A DNA stretch of 37,231 nucleotides. It comes from Caulochytrium protostelioides. Its lineage: Eukaryota > Chytridiomycota > Caulochytriomycetes > Caulochytriales > Caulochytriaceae. Below, piece after piece: positions 1 to 11,200 of this stretch. Position numbers and translations under genes: made by a program. Position 1 is the stretch's first letter. Each line of letters opens with the position of its first letter. Location: positions 1-37,231 of the forward strand of contig ML014290.1 in NCBI GenBank assembly GCA_003615045.1. Direction: 5' to 3'. Under the pieces are notes generated by a model that saw only the letters and a list, made by a program, of their open reading frames with translations, made no database searches and was not told the origin of the DNA.

Positions 1-287
1 GACGCGGCAATCCTGCCGTTAGACCCAGCGTCAGAGGCATGAATTTCCGGCAAGCATGCCCGCTGATATACGCTGCGGCATGGCGGTAGGGCCGTTCCTC
101 GACACCGCGACGGCGCGGTGCGGCCTAGGGCAGACCAAGGGCGACCGCTTCGCATGCGGTCGAAGGACGGCACAGGGTCCCATAATGCACATGCGCTTGC
201 GCCCGGCGGCTTTCCCGCCTCGAGCGTCGGCAAACGAGATAGATGGAACGAGAAGCGTTCCAAGCGTCCGGCGGCTCCCGACGCGCA

Positions 288-422
288 TCATAGCTGCTTA
301 GAGGCGAAGAGGCGTGCCATGTGCCGCCGCAGCGGAAGACCAACGCAATGCTTCAGCATCAGCATGCGGATGATCTTGTAGAGGTCCTTGCCCTGCTTCT
401 CGCGCCAGGTCTTTTTGTCAGT
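288..422 (-). other. Possible terminal exon of an unidentified gene
   Basis: The minus strand from 422 to the TGA at 290-288 reads as 44 codons with GC-rich third positions and an ordinary amino-acid mix (contains TDKKTWREKQGKDLYKIIRM). Immediately upstream, the minus strand has an ACTAAAAC branch-point-like element followed within about ten bases by CTAG, so 423 could be the end of an intron. I could not find a convincing upstream exon: a GTGAGT site near 679 follows a short open stretch, but that frame is closed by a TGA. The piece could also be a pseudogene fragment, since the same frame continues upstream through an in-frame TAG at 425-423. I do not recognise the family. Confidence 0.25.
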
Positions 423-895
423 CTAGCCGGTTTTAGTATTCACGCGGCGGCCCATCGCCATCGGCGCTTTCCTTGCTGTTGGCGCCCGCCTCGACCAAGG
501 CTGAAGCATTGCCTTCCATGCAGGGGCGCTGCGTACTCTGCTAACATTTAATGGCAATTTTTCCCCACGGGCTGCATGCAGAGGGCATGGCAGGAAGCGC
601 GTGGCAGGAGAGCAAGCAGCCGCCGCCGGTTCGCTTGAGCCGGGGGTCATTCGTCCGCGTAGTCACTCACCGCTTCCTCGATGGTGCCGGCGTTGGCTGG
701 TTTTCATGAACCGAATGCGCCACTGCCTCGGTGGGGGGCCCCTGGCGGGCACCACGGATGGGATGGTGTTCGCATTAAGTGGGAGGAAGGGTCCATATAT
801 ACGATCTCGTTACACAAACATATGACGTACGAGGTAAGTCGGGGAGCGTGGGCCTGAGTGTTCTTTAAAATGGATATATCAAAGGTCTCGTCCAC
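423..895. other. Left-edge non-coding stretch
   Basis: No convincing ORF. A TATATA element lies at 794-800 and a good donor-like GAG-GTAAGT at 831-838 on the plus strand, but only four codons precede it and the opposite-strand gene starts soon after. I see no tRNA or other RNA structure. Confidence 0.4.
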
Positions 896-2584
896 TCAAA
901 GATTTTCGTCACTGTCCGAGTCGCAATCGACATCGATGAGGAATCTCGGCGGCACGTGTGCGGGATCCATGGTCGAGATGGTCGCGCGGGCTGCGTTATA
1001 CAACCCGTCGGGCCCGAGCGCCTTCAGCTGGTCGATGACCTGACGCGGCGAAGGCTCCATCATTGTCGATGCCGCCTCTTGGGACGCCGCCGCAGCGAGG
1101 TAGCCTGAAGCGGCCATCTCGACCAGCCCCGCCTGCTGGAGCAGAATTTCGGCGCGCATAACCTGGAGCGCCGGGAGCCCGGCCCAGTTCTCCGACAACG
1201 CCGTCGCAGGCTTCATCTGTGCCGCAGTATCGGCTTCATCGCAGGCTAGCCACGCGGCGGTCTCGGGCGCTGACGTGGCGAACAATCGTAGCGCCCGCGA
1301 AGTGTCGTCTTCGCCTGGATCGCCGGTGCCACTCGTGCCGGTTTGCGGGAGGTAAGCATCAAGTAAGCGTCGGGCGATGGCGAGTAGACTGTACGCCGTC
1401 GCGACCGCTGTCGCTGCGCAGGCCGGTTCAACGGCGCTCTCGGTGACCTCATGTTCGTGATCCAACGTCTCGGCGACCCCGTCGGCGTAGGCCGCCAACG
1501 CCTCGGCACGGTGCAGCGCCAGCATCGCATGGTCGACGGCCGTCGTGGCCGGCCCGAGCTCCTGCGCCAGCTCGCGCCACACGGCCGCCACCTGAACGCA
1601 CCGCCGTGGGGTGAGCGCCGCCGCCTCGCGGTCCGCCGTTTGGAGAAACGCGTTGAGCCGCGGGAGCGTGTGCGAGATGAAGAAGTGCAGGCGCCACACG
1701 CGTGTCGCCACGCCTTCGCCGGCGCGCTGCGCGTCGTCACTCATCGGGTCCGCATCGCACGTGTGCGGCAGCGATTCGCGGTGGCGCAGCAGCGTCGCCA
1801 CCGCTTCAATCGCCGCATCGAGGGCGGCGCGCGACGCGGCCCGCGCGTCGTTCGAAGGAACGGCCAGCGATTCGTGGCGCAGCAGCGCGATCCCCACATC
1901 CAGCGTCGCTAGGCGCAGCGCGCCCGCCCGCTGCTGCCAGAACCGCACGTTCGCACGATTCCTATTCGTCATGGTCGCCGCCACGGCCGCGCGCTCGGCA
2001 TCGAGCACCATCAGCCCACGGGCCGTGGACTCAGCGTCTTCCGCGGGCTGGGCACGCATATAGAGCAGAAGCGCCTCCGCGTAGATGGCGTGCATCTCGC
2101 CGGTGTGCGCGAGTAAGGCTTCCGTATAGGCCATCGAGGGGTCTTGAGCCGTCGTCGGCGAGGTGTCGCGGGAGGCGGCGAGACGTTTGAGCATATCGCA
2201 CTGATGAATGGTGCCACGTACCAGTCGCATCCGATCGGGTCTTTCGGCATCATCGGCAGATTGGGATGCCGATACAGATGCCGGTGTAGACGCCGATGGG
2301 GACGCTGCAGCATCCCCGTCGTCGTCGTCATCATCACGGGGGGCTCCCATATCATACTCGTGAAGCGCCGCAATCCACAGCGACCACAGATCCAAGAGAT
2401 GGTCGCGCTCGGGAACGCCGTCTTCGGTCAGCGGAATTGAGAGATCGGCTTCGGCATCGATGGGTGCCTTGGCATCGGCGGAACCGCCGGGGCTACGGGA
2501 GTGCGCTGGTCGATCGCCGGTGGTCTTGGCGCGCTTCGCCGCTGCTGCAGCACGGAGGCCCAGCACACGCTTCGGGTGGGCCAT
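896..2584 (-). CDS. ETT1: ETT1/Nro1-family protein (enhancer of translation termination)
   Basis: Single 562-codon ORF. The N-terminus (MAHPKRVLGLRAAAAAKRAK) has the short basic pattern that opens fungal ETT1/Nro1 proteins. Around residues 120-135 the stretch LVRGTIHQCDMLKRL resembles the family's conserved LLNGxIHECDRLLR segment. The rest is alanine-rich and helical, as expected of this TPR-like fold, with an acidic tract (DDDDDDGD) near residue 85 and an acidic tail. Known family members act in the nucleus in translation-termination efficiency and, in fission yeast, bind the prolyl hydroxylase-like Ofd1. The same role here is inferred. It is divergent from the REX4 gene across about 0.7 kb. 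Assignment rests on two short motifs and overall length, so it is good but not certain. Confidence 0.65.
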   Translation of the reverse strand: MAHPKRVLGLRAAAAAKRAKTTGDRPAHSRSPGGSADAKAPIDAEADLSIPLTEDGVPERDHLLDLWSLWIAALHEYDMGAPRDDDDDDGDAAASPSASTPASVSASQSADDAERPDRMRLVRGTIHQCDMLKRLAASRDTSPTTAQDPSMAYTEALLAHTGEMHAIYAEALLLYMRAQPAEDAESTARGLMVLDAERAAVAATMTNRNRANVRFWQQRAGALRLATLDVGIALLRHESLAVPSNDARAASRAALDAAIEAVATLLRHRESLPHTCDADPMSDDAQRAGEGVATRVWRLHFFISHTLPRLNAFLQTADREAAALTPRRCVQVAAVWRELAQELGPATTAVDHAMLALHRAEALAAYADGVAETLDHEHEVTESAVEPACAATAVATAYSLLAIARRLLDAYLPQTGTSGTGDPGEDDTSRALRLFATSAPETAAWLACDEADTAAQMKPATALSENWAGLPALQVMRAEILLQQAGLVEMAASGYLAAAASQEAASTMMEPSPRQVIDQLKALGPDGLYNAARATISTMDPAHVPPRFLIDVDCDSDSDENL

Positions 2585-3302
2585 CTTCGATAACTTGTAG
2601 ATTCAGATGGGATAGTCTAGCAAACGTCGGAGTCAGCGTCTTGTCATGGAAGGGCCGCAAGGGAAGTCGACGGGATGCGGCAGGTCGAAGAACGGTGGCT
2701 TTCGAGCCCTTTTAGGTGCCATGGAAGGGCCAGCGTTAGCAAGTTTGCTACAAATTCTAACTTCGACTCGCACTGCCGTTCGCATTGGTACTGAGCTTCG
2801 CGTGTATCGGCGGCACCGTCGCTCTCGTGATGCCCCCGAGTTCGGGTGGTTTTCATGGACTCTCTGACGCCACAGAGAGCAAAGGGCTGCCGTGTGGCTT
2901 TGCGCATCGAAACTCCGGTCGAATCTCCGCTGGGCGCTGCTTCACGGGGGCCGCGGCGGCTGTGGGGCGCTTCAGCGCTGCGCGTCCACGGCAGTCAGCG
3001 GCCGGTGACGCGGATCCGCGGCCAGTACTGCGCTTTATCGACATAAGCGTCCTTCAAAGTGGATCAGTACGACAGAATGGTTCGTCCTGACGATACGTAT
3101 GGTGCTTGAAGCCTTATCACTTCGCTACTCAGGCACTGCTGTCACCACGTGTTGTTGGAGCAGTTTCCACCCGTTGACCATGCTCCGGCGCGCCCTGCCT
3201 CCCCACCTCTCTTGGCCATCGTCACATCGCTGCAGCTCCCCCAACGGCGGCAGCAGAGCCCGCCATCGGCAACAGCAGCACAACGACCCCTAGAATACCG
3301 CG
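2585..3302. promoter_or_regulatory. Divergent intergenic region, ETT1-like / REX4
   Basis: About 0.7 kb between two divergent starts, so it must hold both promoters. A CACGTG site is at 3146-3151, about 150 bp before the REX4 start. No TATA box close to either start and no coding ORF that I trust. Confidence 0.4.
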
Positions 3303-4595
3303 ATGAGCGGGTATACACCATCGAGCAACTGGCAGAAGCTCCTGTCTAATCCAGACATCAAGAAGGCCAATGCGCCGCCCGTGAAGGCCAAGTTCGCTGC
3401 CCGCGCGGCCCACCGCCGCAACGCGACCAGCGCCGAAGCGATCTCGTCAGCACCATCGACAAATAAACGGCGGGGCGGCGACGCGGAGGCGTCGGGACTG
3501 CCATCTAAAAAGACGAAGCCATCGGTGGGCGTGTCGTCCGCGGGCGATCCTAAGACGCAGGCCAAAGTGCAGAAGCAGCTGAAGCGGTCCCAGCAGAAGG
3601 AGGCGCGTCGAGAAGCCGCCGTCCAGCGCGCTCTCGCGGCGGCCCAAGCTGCCGCCGCAGCAGCGACCGCGAGTTTGAGCGAGACCGAGACCCCCGAGGC
3701 CGAGGCCGAGCCGACAGGGGACGTGAACGTGGCGACGGATTCCGAATCGCAGCGTTTCTCGGCGGACCGCAAGCACCAGCTTGCCATTCTGGAGTCGGTC
3801 CTGCCCAAGGCGAAGTCGGCGACAGCAACATCCGCAGCGGCATCGGCGCCTGGCGCCGCGACGGCGCTATCCGATATCCTGGATGATCTGGATGCAGCGG
3901 CCGTGGACGCCGTCCAGAAAGAATCGCCGAGTGTCGCACGGCTGATTGAGCTGGCGCGCACGCCTGCGGTGCGCGCCGAGCACGATCTATTCCTGTATGG
4001 TCCCGGCCCGACGAAGCCTCAGCACTGCCGCGCCGGCCGCTTTGTCGCGATGGACTGCGAGATGGTCGGCGTCGGCCCCGAGGGCGAGCGATCGGTGCTG
4101 GCGCGCGTCAGTATCGTCAACTTCTATGGCCACGTGCTTCTGGACACGCTGGTGGCTCCCACTGAGCCCGTCACGGACTACCGCACCCACGTGACGGGCA
4201 TCACGCGGCAGATGCTCGTGGGCGCGCCGTCCTTCAAGGAGGTCCAGTACCAAGTCGCGAGTCTCCTCAAAGATAAGGTCGTCGTTGGCCACTCAATCCA
4301 CAATGACTTCAAGGTGCTCTTTTTCACGCATCCGAAGGGCTGTGTGCGCGATACGAGCACGTGGTATCCCTACCGCCGGCTCGCGCAGGGTCCGCCGTCG
4401 CTGCGGCAGCTGTCGGCGGAGCTGCTGGGCATCCAGATCCAGACGGGGGCCCACAGCAGCGTTGTCGATGCCCGCGCCGCCATGCTGCTCTACCACAAGC
4501 AGCGGGCCTCCTGGGAACTCAAGTTCCGCGGCCGGGAGAACATGCGCCATGCCAAGGCCTCGCGTCACCCGCAGCTGCCCAAACCCAAACGATAA
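3303..4595 (+). CDS. REX4: REX4-type RNA exonuclease (DEDDh)
   Basis: 430 codons. The N-terminal 240 residues are low-complexity, basic and alanine-rich, with a KRxxQKEARREA coiled stretch. The C-terminal domain (about 246-400) is a DEDDh 3'-5' exonuclease: motif I is FVAMDCEMVG with D251 and E253, motif II is GHSIHNDFKVL with D335, and motif III is H384xxxxD389. The CEMVG signature and spacing match REXO4/Rex4, which acts in the nucleolus in pre-rRNA processing. All expected metal-binding residues are present, so the enzyme should be active. The ATG at 3303 gives the usual N-terminal tail and no upstream in-frame Met is needed. It lies in tandem with the Pil1-SH3 gene, about 1 kb upstream of it. 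Confidence 0.9.
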   Translation: MSGYTPSSNWQKLLSNPDIKKANAPPVKAKFAARAAHRRNATSAEAISSAPSTNKRRGGDAEASGLPSKKTKPSVGVSSAGDPKTQAKVQKQLKRSQQKEARREAAVQRALAAAQAAAAAATASLSETETPEAEAEPTGDVNVATDSESQRFSADRKHQLAILESVLPKAKSATATSAAASAPGAATALSDILDDLDAAAVDAVQKESPSVARLIELARTPAVRAEHDLFLYGPGPTKPQHCRAGRFVAMDCEMVGVGPEGERSVLARVSIVNFYGHVLLDTLVAPTEPVTDYRTHVTGITRQMLVGAPSFKEVQYQVASLLKDKVVVGHSIHNDFKVLFFTHPKGCVRDTSTWYPYRRLAQGPPSLRQLSAELLGIQIQTGAHSSVVDARAAMLLYHKQRASWELKFRGRENMRHAKASRHPQLPKPKR

Positions 4596-5588
4596 TCGTT
4601 GGCGATGATCGGCGAAGCTGACCTCGCATGACCATCGCGTTTCTCTTTTTTTTTCTTTTCGCGATTCTCATCTAACTTAATCCTTATTTTCTGTTGATAC
4701 CCTTGACTCAGACGCCGTCGGGTCTGGTCCTTTGACGCCGGATGAGCCCGGCCACTCTCACTGGATGTCGCTTGACGGAGGCTCGTGGGCACATGGGAAA
4801 GGGGCCTCGCAGGGTCCATACGCCATTGGGCGGTGCTTCAATACGGGGGCGGCGTTTGGGGGGCATCGGCCTTGCCGCGATGGTGGCGCCGGACACCGCC
4901 ACGACCACCGCGGCGCCTGGTTGCGGCGGCGCGTGCCGTGCCGGACACGCCGTAGCCTCTCCCCACCGCCTCTCGCCCTCGTTGCTGCGGCCACCGAAGG
5001 AGCACACGGCACGGCTCCAGTGGTCGCGTGTGCCTGCCGCGTGGGGGTCGAGGAGGTGACCGCCGCCACGATGCATTCGCACTCGGTGTGTTGGTGAACG
5101 GCGCCTGATGTGGGTGGCGCCTGATGCGGGAAGTGCCGCTCGGAGGATGGGTCCGCCAGGGCAACGTTATCGCCGCTCGCCGTGGAAGGCCGCGCGCGGA
5201 TGGATGGACGATCCCGCCGTGGATGGCGCTTCCTGCTGCGGCGTGGACGAACGGAAGTCCTGGCCCGAGCGTCTTGCGTGCAGGACGCGCAACGACCGCG
5301 ACACTTCGAAGCATCCCCCCCGAGCACGACGCGTCGTCAACTCCCCTGCACGCCTGTCCGTCCCGCGTGCCTCACGCACCTCTGCCCGTTCCAACGACGC
5401 GCCCACCCGAGGTGGAGCCTCGGTCGCGCATCTTCACGACGCCTTGAAGAGCATTCACACTGTCGTGAGCGGCACCTGCTCTGGGTGCGAATTGAGAGGG
5501 CGCTCGGCTCGGATTGGGCGACTGAGAAACGTGTCATTGTCGTCGCCATCGCCATCGTCGCCATCGTCGACGTCGTTGAGGGGCCACG
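4596..5588. other. Intergenic region, REX4 to Pil1-SH3 gene
   Basis: About 1 kb. A pyrimidine-rich stretch at 4637-4692 (long T runs) follows the REX4 stop and probably belongs to its 3' end. The remainder is GC-rich, presumably promoter for the gene at 5589. Just before that start is a run of GTCGCCATC-type triplet repeats (5531-5575). ORFs here overlap each other in several frames and look fortuitous. Confidence 0.4.
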
Positions 5589-7493
5589 ATGGACACGTTT
5601 GTCAAGGTCAAATCTTCGCTGGCGGGCCACGAAATCAGCAAGGTCCGCGAAGTCAGCCAGAAAGAGAAAGAGCTGGCAAGGTCAGCCAAGAAACTCGCGC
5701 GCGATACCCAGCGTGCCGGGCGGCAGCTGCAGGTCTGGGGCACGACCGAGCACCCGGATCTCGCGGACATTGCGGACAAGCTCGGCACGCTGTATGAAGA
5801 TCTGTTCGTGGCGCAAGACTACTATGCCGATCAGCACGAGGCCTATCGCCACTTCCTCAAAGAAATCCGCAATGCCGAGGAAGCCTACTACGCCGTTGCG
5901 AAGCGCCAACGGCTGCTGCAGGACCGCGTCGAGGGCCTCAAGAAGAAAAACAAGCCGTTTGAGGAAGTCCGACTGGAGCTCCTGAGTGTGGAGGGGCAGC
6001 TCAGCAAGATGGAGGCCGATCTGCACGAGAACAAGCGGAATTTGCTCCGCAAGGGCCTCACCATCCAGTACGAAGCGATGGCGGTCTGGGCGAAGCGGTT
6101 AGCGCTGGCGTCGCGCTATGGCATGCACCTCGTCGGCCAGATCCCCCACGACAAGCCCGTTCAGGGTCACGCCTTACCGCCCTGGACCCACGGCCACGTC
6201 GTCTCCCGCATCATGAGCGACTACCACAAGGAGAAACAGATCCTCAAGCAACAAGCTCCCGGCGCCGCGAACTCGGCGCTCGTGCTGCCCTCCGCCACCA
6301 GCATGGGGTCCCTGCTTGCCGCCCCGCCGACGCAACCCACGGCAGCCGGCACGACGGCAGCGGGGGCGCCCCTGGCGGCGACCACCATGACAACCGTGGC
6401 CGGCGGCTCGCCAGTCCTGCCTTTCGGCTATGACCCGCGCCGGTCCTCGCACGGCGGTGACGCGGACAGCATGCGGATCGCGGACGTCTCCCGCCGTCCT
6501 AGCAGCACCTTCACCGATCCGCTCGGTCCTAGTGGCGCGGCGCCCGGGGTCCCGGCAGGCGCGCCCGGTGCCGACCTCCGGTCGCGCAGCAGTCAAAGCG
6601 GGCTGTCGGCGGCGGCACTGCCCGCCTCGACGGCGCTCTCGATGACGGCGGCGACCCACTCGATCGACCCCCTGCCGGCGCCCAAGCCGCCGCCCTTCGG
6701 CATGCCCAGCTCGAGCGTGGCGCCCGCGGGCGAGCTGGACCTCGGGCGCGGCGGCGTCCCGTCCCTCGGCGACGGCGCGCCGCCTCCGTTCGTCACGGAC
6801 ACGTCGGCGCTCGCCGATCTGACCCAGACGTCGGTGACCGCCGTCACTGGCGACGCGATCGATGCAGCGCGGCCACCCTCGCTCGGCCCTAGCGACGCCG
6901 CGCCCGCCGCTTCCGTCAGCAACACCCCGCCGCAGCTCGACGCGTCCCTCTCGTTCTCGCCGCTGGCGGCCGCGGCGCTAGTGGCAGGCCCGGACGCCCG
7001 CCCGCCGCCGCCCGCCGCCCACCACGCCCGCGACGGCTCCGAACTTCTCTCTCCGACGGGTCTCGGCGCCCCCGGCTACTTTGCCGGGCTGAGCCGCAAT
7101 GCGTCCATCCGCCGCATGACTCCCGGCGAGGCGCAGGCGCAGGCCGCCGCGGGCAGCTCGGGCCCACCGAGCGTCTTCACCGCGCCCGTCGCCAGCCCCA
7201 CGGCGGGGCCACCCGGCGCGGCGATCGGGGCGTATCCGGTCGCCGACGGCGACGGCGGCCCCTCCCCCGACGCCACGCTCCTGCCGGGGCCGCAGCCCGC
7301 GTCACGGCCCTTGACGGTCGTCAATGGAGCGCCCGCGCCGTCGCCGCCGCCCTCCGTGGACGCCGCGTCGGCGCCACCCGCGGCGTCCGAGACGTTCGAT
7401 ACGCCGGCCTCCGCGGTCGTCACGCCGACGGCGGCTTCGGCTCCGGCTCCCGCTCCCACTCCCGCGGCAGCGCCGCCGCCGCCTGCGATGGAT

Positions 7494-7528
<35 letters not shown>

Positions 7529-8015
7529 GCCGATGGGCACGACAGTGACGGAACGCTTGCACGTAGCGGCATTCGACTTCGAAGCCCAGCGCCCCGACGA
7601 AGTCGGCCTGACCGTCGGCGATCCGGTGTTTGTGGTGGCGCACTACTCGGATGGCTGGTGCATGGCGATTAACGCGCGCCTTGCGCCCGCAAGCGCGGAC
7701 CTGCTGCCGCGGCCCGGCGGCGCGCTGACGAAGCCAGCGCTGACGCAGCTGGTTGCCGCGGGCCCCGCGTCGCCCGAGAACACGGACCTGCAGACAGGCG
7801 TCCGGTTCGCCGGCTTTTTCCCGTTCAATGCGGTCGTCCCGCTGCTCGATGCCCACGGCAACGAGATCCATTCGGGGCAGATCGACCCGGCGACGGGCAC
7901 GGCGGTCGTCTCCCCGGAGATGCTGCTCGAGCGGAATGAAATGATGCCGGCTGACTATGACCGCTTGCGTGGTGCCATGCGCCAGCTGGCTTCCCAGTAT
8001 GCGACGCGGTCATGA
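5589..8015 (+). CDS. Pil1/Lsp1-type BAR protein with C-terminal SH3 domain
   Basis: 808 codons. Residues 1-225 match the eisosome Pil1/Lsp1 BAR core in order: KLARDTQRAGRQLQVWG (compare the family's RDAAKQLSIWG), DLADIADKLG, then KEIRNAEE, LKKKNKPFEEVRLELL, and RKGLTIQYEAMAVWAKRLAL. Residues 226-650 are disordered, rich in Pro, Ala, Ser and Gly, ending in an alanine run encoded by a GCC repeat (7492-7529). Residues 655-755 form an SH3 domain (AAFDFEAQRPDEVGLTVGD, YSDGW, then GFFPFNAVVPL) with a roughly 45-residue insertion between DGW and the GFFP strand. Pil1 BAR proteins coat plasma-membrane furrows. The SH3 suggests a proline-rich partner. Known Pil1 and Lsp1 are about 340 residues and lack an SH3. 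Confidence 0.85.
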
Positions 8016-8040
8016 CCATCTCGGAACGATATACGAAACG

Positions 8041-8079
8041 CCAATTTGCGAGTCACCATCGCGGTGACTCGCGAATTGG
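8041..8079. terminator. Near-perfect hairpin between convergent genes
   Basis: Arms 8041-8057 and 8063-8079 pair over 17 bp with one G-T wobble, around a 5-nt loop ATCGC. A further GAAACG (8035-8040) / CGTTTC (8091-8096) pair flanks it. It starts 25 bp after the stop of the Pil1-SH3 gene and faces the end of the ABC transporter gene. The pairing is directly visible. A termination or 3'-processing role is inferred from position only. Confidence 0.5.
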
Positions 8080-8292
8080 CTGGCTGCAGCCGTTTCCTCT
8101 TTGTTACCAAGCCTAAATGATGAACGATGACAAGAATTGATTTAAAAAAGGGAAACGGGTTGAAAAGCGGAGGAATGAAGGAGAAGCAACGAGTAGAATG
8201 AGGATGAGGGGAGAGGTTCTCGCCAAAAAAAAATGAAGGAGAGTGGATGAAGAGAAGGGGGGAGCAGAAAGGGTGAGATCAGCAGAGGGGGG

Positions 8293-11200
8293 TTACAGAC
8301 CGGCAGCCTTGGCGGCCTCGCGTTCGTCGTGAGCGAGCTGGCAGTGCTCGCGGATCTTACGGGCGGCGGCCGGGCCCGTGTTGGCGACGAGCTGCGAGAA
8401 ATCGCCGTTCGGGTTGTCGAGGAGACGGATGGGCTCGTCGTACTCGCGGGCAACGCCGCCCTCCATGACGAGGACGGCGTTGCCGCCGGCGATCGAAAGC
8501 AGGCGATGCGCGACCGTGACAACCGTCACGTCCGCAAAGTTCTGCTTGATTGTCTCGAGGATGAGCTCATCGAACTCGAGCGTCAGCGCCGAGGACGCCT
8601 CGTCGAGCACGAGGATGCGGGCCTTGCTGAGGATGGCGCGCGCCATGCAGAAGAGTTGACGCTGGCCGAGCGAGAAGTTCATGCCGTTCTCGACGACGGG
8701 CGAGTCGAGCTTCTGCGGCTGGGAGCGGATCATCTCGCCGAGCTGGACGGCGTCGAGGGCACGCCAGATCTCGTCGTCAGTGCACTTGTGGAAGGGGTCG
8801 ACGTTCGAGCGGATCGTGCCCACGAACAACACCGACTCCTGCGGCACGATGGCAATGTTGCGTCGCAGGTCGTTGAGGCCGATCGTGGCGAGGTCGATGC
8901 CATCCAAGATGATCTGGCCGGAGTGCAGCTCGACAATGCGCAGCAGTGCAATGAGCAGCGTGCTCTTACCGCTGCCCGTGCGGCCGACAAGACCAATCTT
9001 CTCGTGGGCGCCGACGTGGAAGGAGACCTTCTTGAGCACATCGACGCCGTCGGGCTGGTAGCGGAGCGACACGTCGCGGTACTCAATCACACCCTTCGAG
9101 GGCCAGTCCGCCGGGGGCTTCGTCTCGGGGATCTCGGCGGGCGCCTCCTGGGGCACGGCGTCCGAGCCGTAGTAGTGCAGCTGGCCGACCGAGGACATCT
9201 GCGCGTTCACGTCGCCAAGCATGCGCACGGCCCACTGCAGGAACACCAGCATCTGGAGCGCGTTCGACAGCGCGAGACCCGCGTTCGACGCCACCTGGTC
9301 CATGTGGAAGCGGCGGATCACAATGAGCATTGCCGTCAGGTAGATCAGCACGCAGGTCACAATGTCAATGTTGAAGGCGAGCCACGACTTGACGAGCGCC
9401 ATCGTGAACAGGGCCTCGTCGTTGGTGTCGAGGCGCTCCAGGTTCATGTCGTCGAAGCGGATCTGGGCCTCGTACGCGCGGATCGAGAACAGGCCCTCCA
9501 GAGTCGAGGTCAGGTGCGACATGAGCGGGGGCTTGGTGATGGCCTCAATCTGCTTGGCCTTCTTCTCTGCGGGACCGCCGTACATCACCAGCAGGACGGC
9601 GAGGATCGCGATACCAATGACGGGGCCATAGTTGTACGGCACGATGCAGGCAATGATAATCATCGCGCCCAGCGAGAGCGGGACGTACTGCAAGGCCTGG
9701 AGCAGCAGGTCCGGGGTCGTGTCATCGATCGTGGTCTGGTGCTTCGAGAACGCCGCGAGCAGACGCGCGAGCGGCGTCGTGTCAAAGAAGCCCTGCGGAG
9801 CGCGCATCACGCGGCGGAACATTTGCTGGTGCAGCATCTCCGTCTTGAGCGCGGCCTCGTTCGAGAACAGGAAGCCACGCGCGGCGGCGCCCAAGCCAAA
9901 GATGACAATGAACCCGCCGTACACGCCCAGGTAGAGCGAGTCCGGCTTGTTGAGGGTGTTCGGGACCCACAGACGCAGCCAATAGTCCGAGGCGATACGG
10001 ACACCGTGGACAAGGAAGAAGAAGATAACGATCAGCACGGTGGCCGTGACACCCTTGCCAGCGGCGGCCCAGTGGACGTAGTTGACAAAGCCGACGTCCT
10101 CGGTCGAGCGGTCCTCCTTGATGAGCTTGTGGTTGCTCGCCGACTTGCGTTTGCGAGCGGCGCGGGCGACCTCGTCAAGCACCGACGGATCGGCGATCGA
10201 GTGCACGGTGCTCTCGTTGCGGCGGACCAGCTCGCTAAAGTTGGTCGTCGTCTCGTCGCGCGACATCACGGTCAGCCGGTCCTCCTCGGCCATCTTGCGA
10301 ATCTTCTTCTCGTCGAGCTGCTCAAAGAACTTGACCGAGCGCGTGGTCAGCTGGTGGCGCGAGGTCACCGAGAGCGCGTTCATGTCGGCGAGCTCGGCGA
10401 TCGAGCGCGACGCGCCGCTGCGGTGCGTGGCGCTCGACTGCGGGTCGCGCAGGTCGGCCGGGAAGTGGGGCTTGGGCACAGTCTTCTTGTTGTCGCCGAG
10501 CATGATGCCCGACGGCAGCGCCGTGACGTTGTTGCGCACCATGTTCTCGTCGTCCTCGTCACTGTCCATGATGCCATCGTCCTCAGGAGCCGCGTCCTTG
10601 GGCGCAGCGACGGGCGCCGCGGCGTCCTCATCGTCACCGACCTCGGTCTGGGCCGAGACGTGCTTCTCAATCATCTTGGTGAAACCGGCGTCCTGGCACA
10701 GCTCGTCGTACGTGCCGTACTGCACGATCTGGCCGGCCTTCATGACGATAATCTTGTCGACCTGGCTCAAGTACTGCAGCTGGTGGGTGACGAGCACGAC
10801 GGCCTTCTGGCCCTGGTTGCGCAGGTTCGAGAGGAAGCACTCCTCAAAGATGTGGCGGCCAACCTTCGCGTCCAACGCGGCCAGAGGCGAGTCAAGCAGG
10901 ATAATGTCCGAGTTCGAGTAGACGGCGCGCGCCAGGGATACACGGTGCTTCTGGCCACCGGAGAGGTTGGCGCCGCGCTCGGCCATCTCGGTCTTATCGC
11001 CCGCCACAAGCAGGGTCAGGTCGCGCTGCAGACCGGCGACGCGGATAATCTCGCGGTAGCGGGCGCGGTCCATGGCGGAACCAAAGAGAATGTTGTCGCG
11101 GAGTGTCATCGAGCCGAGAATCCAAGCCTCCTGGGGCACGTACGAGGTCGAGCCGTGGATGGCGATCGAGCCGGACTTGAGCGTGCACTGGCCGAGGATG

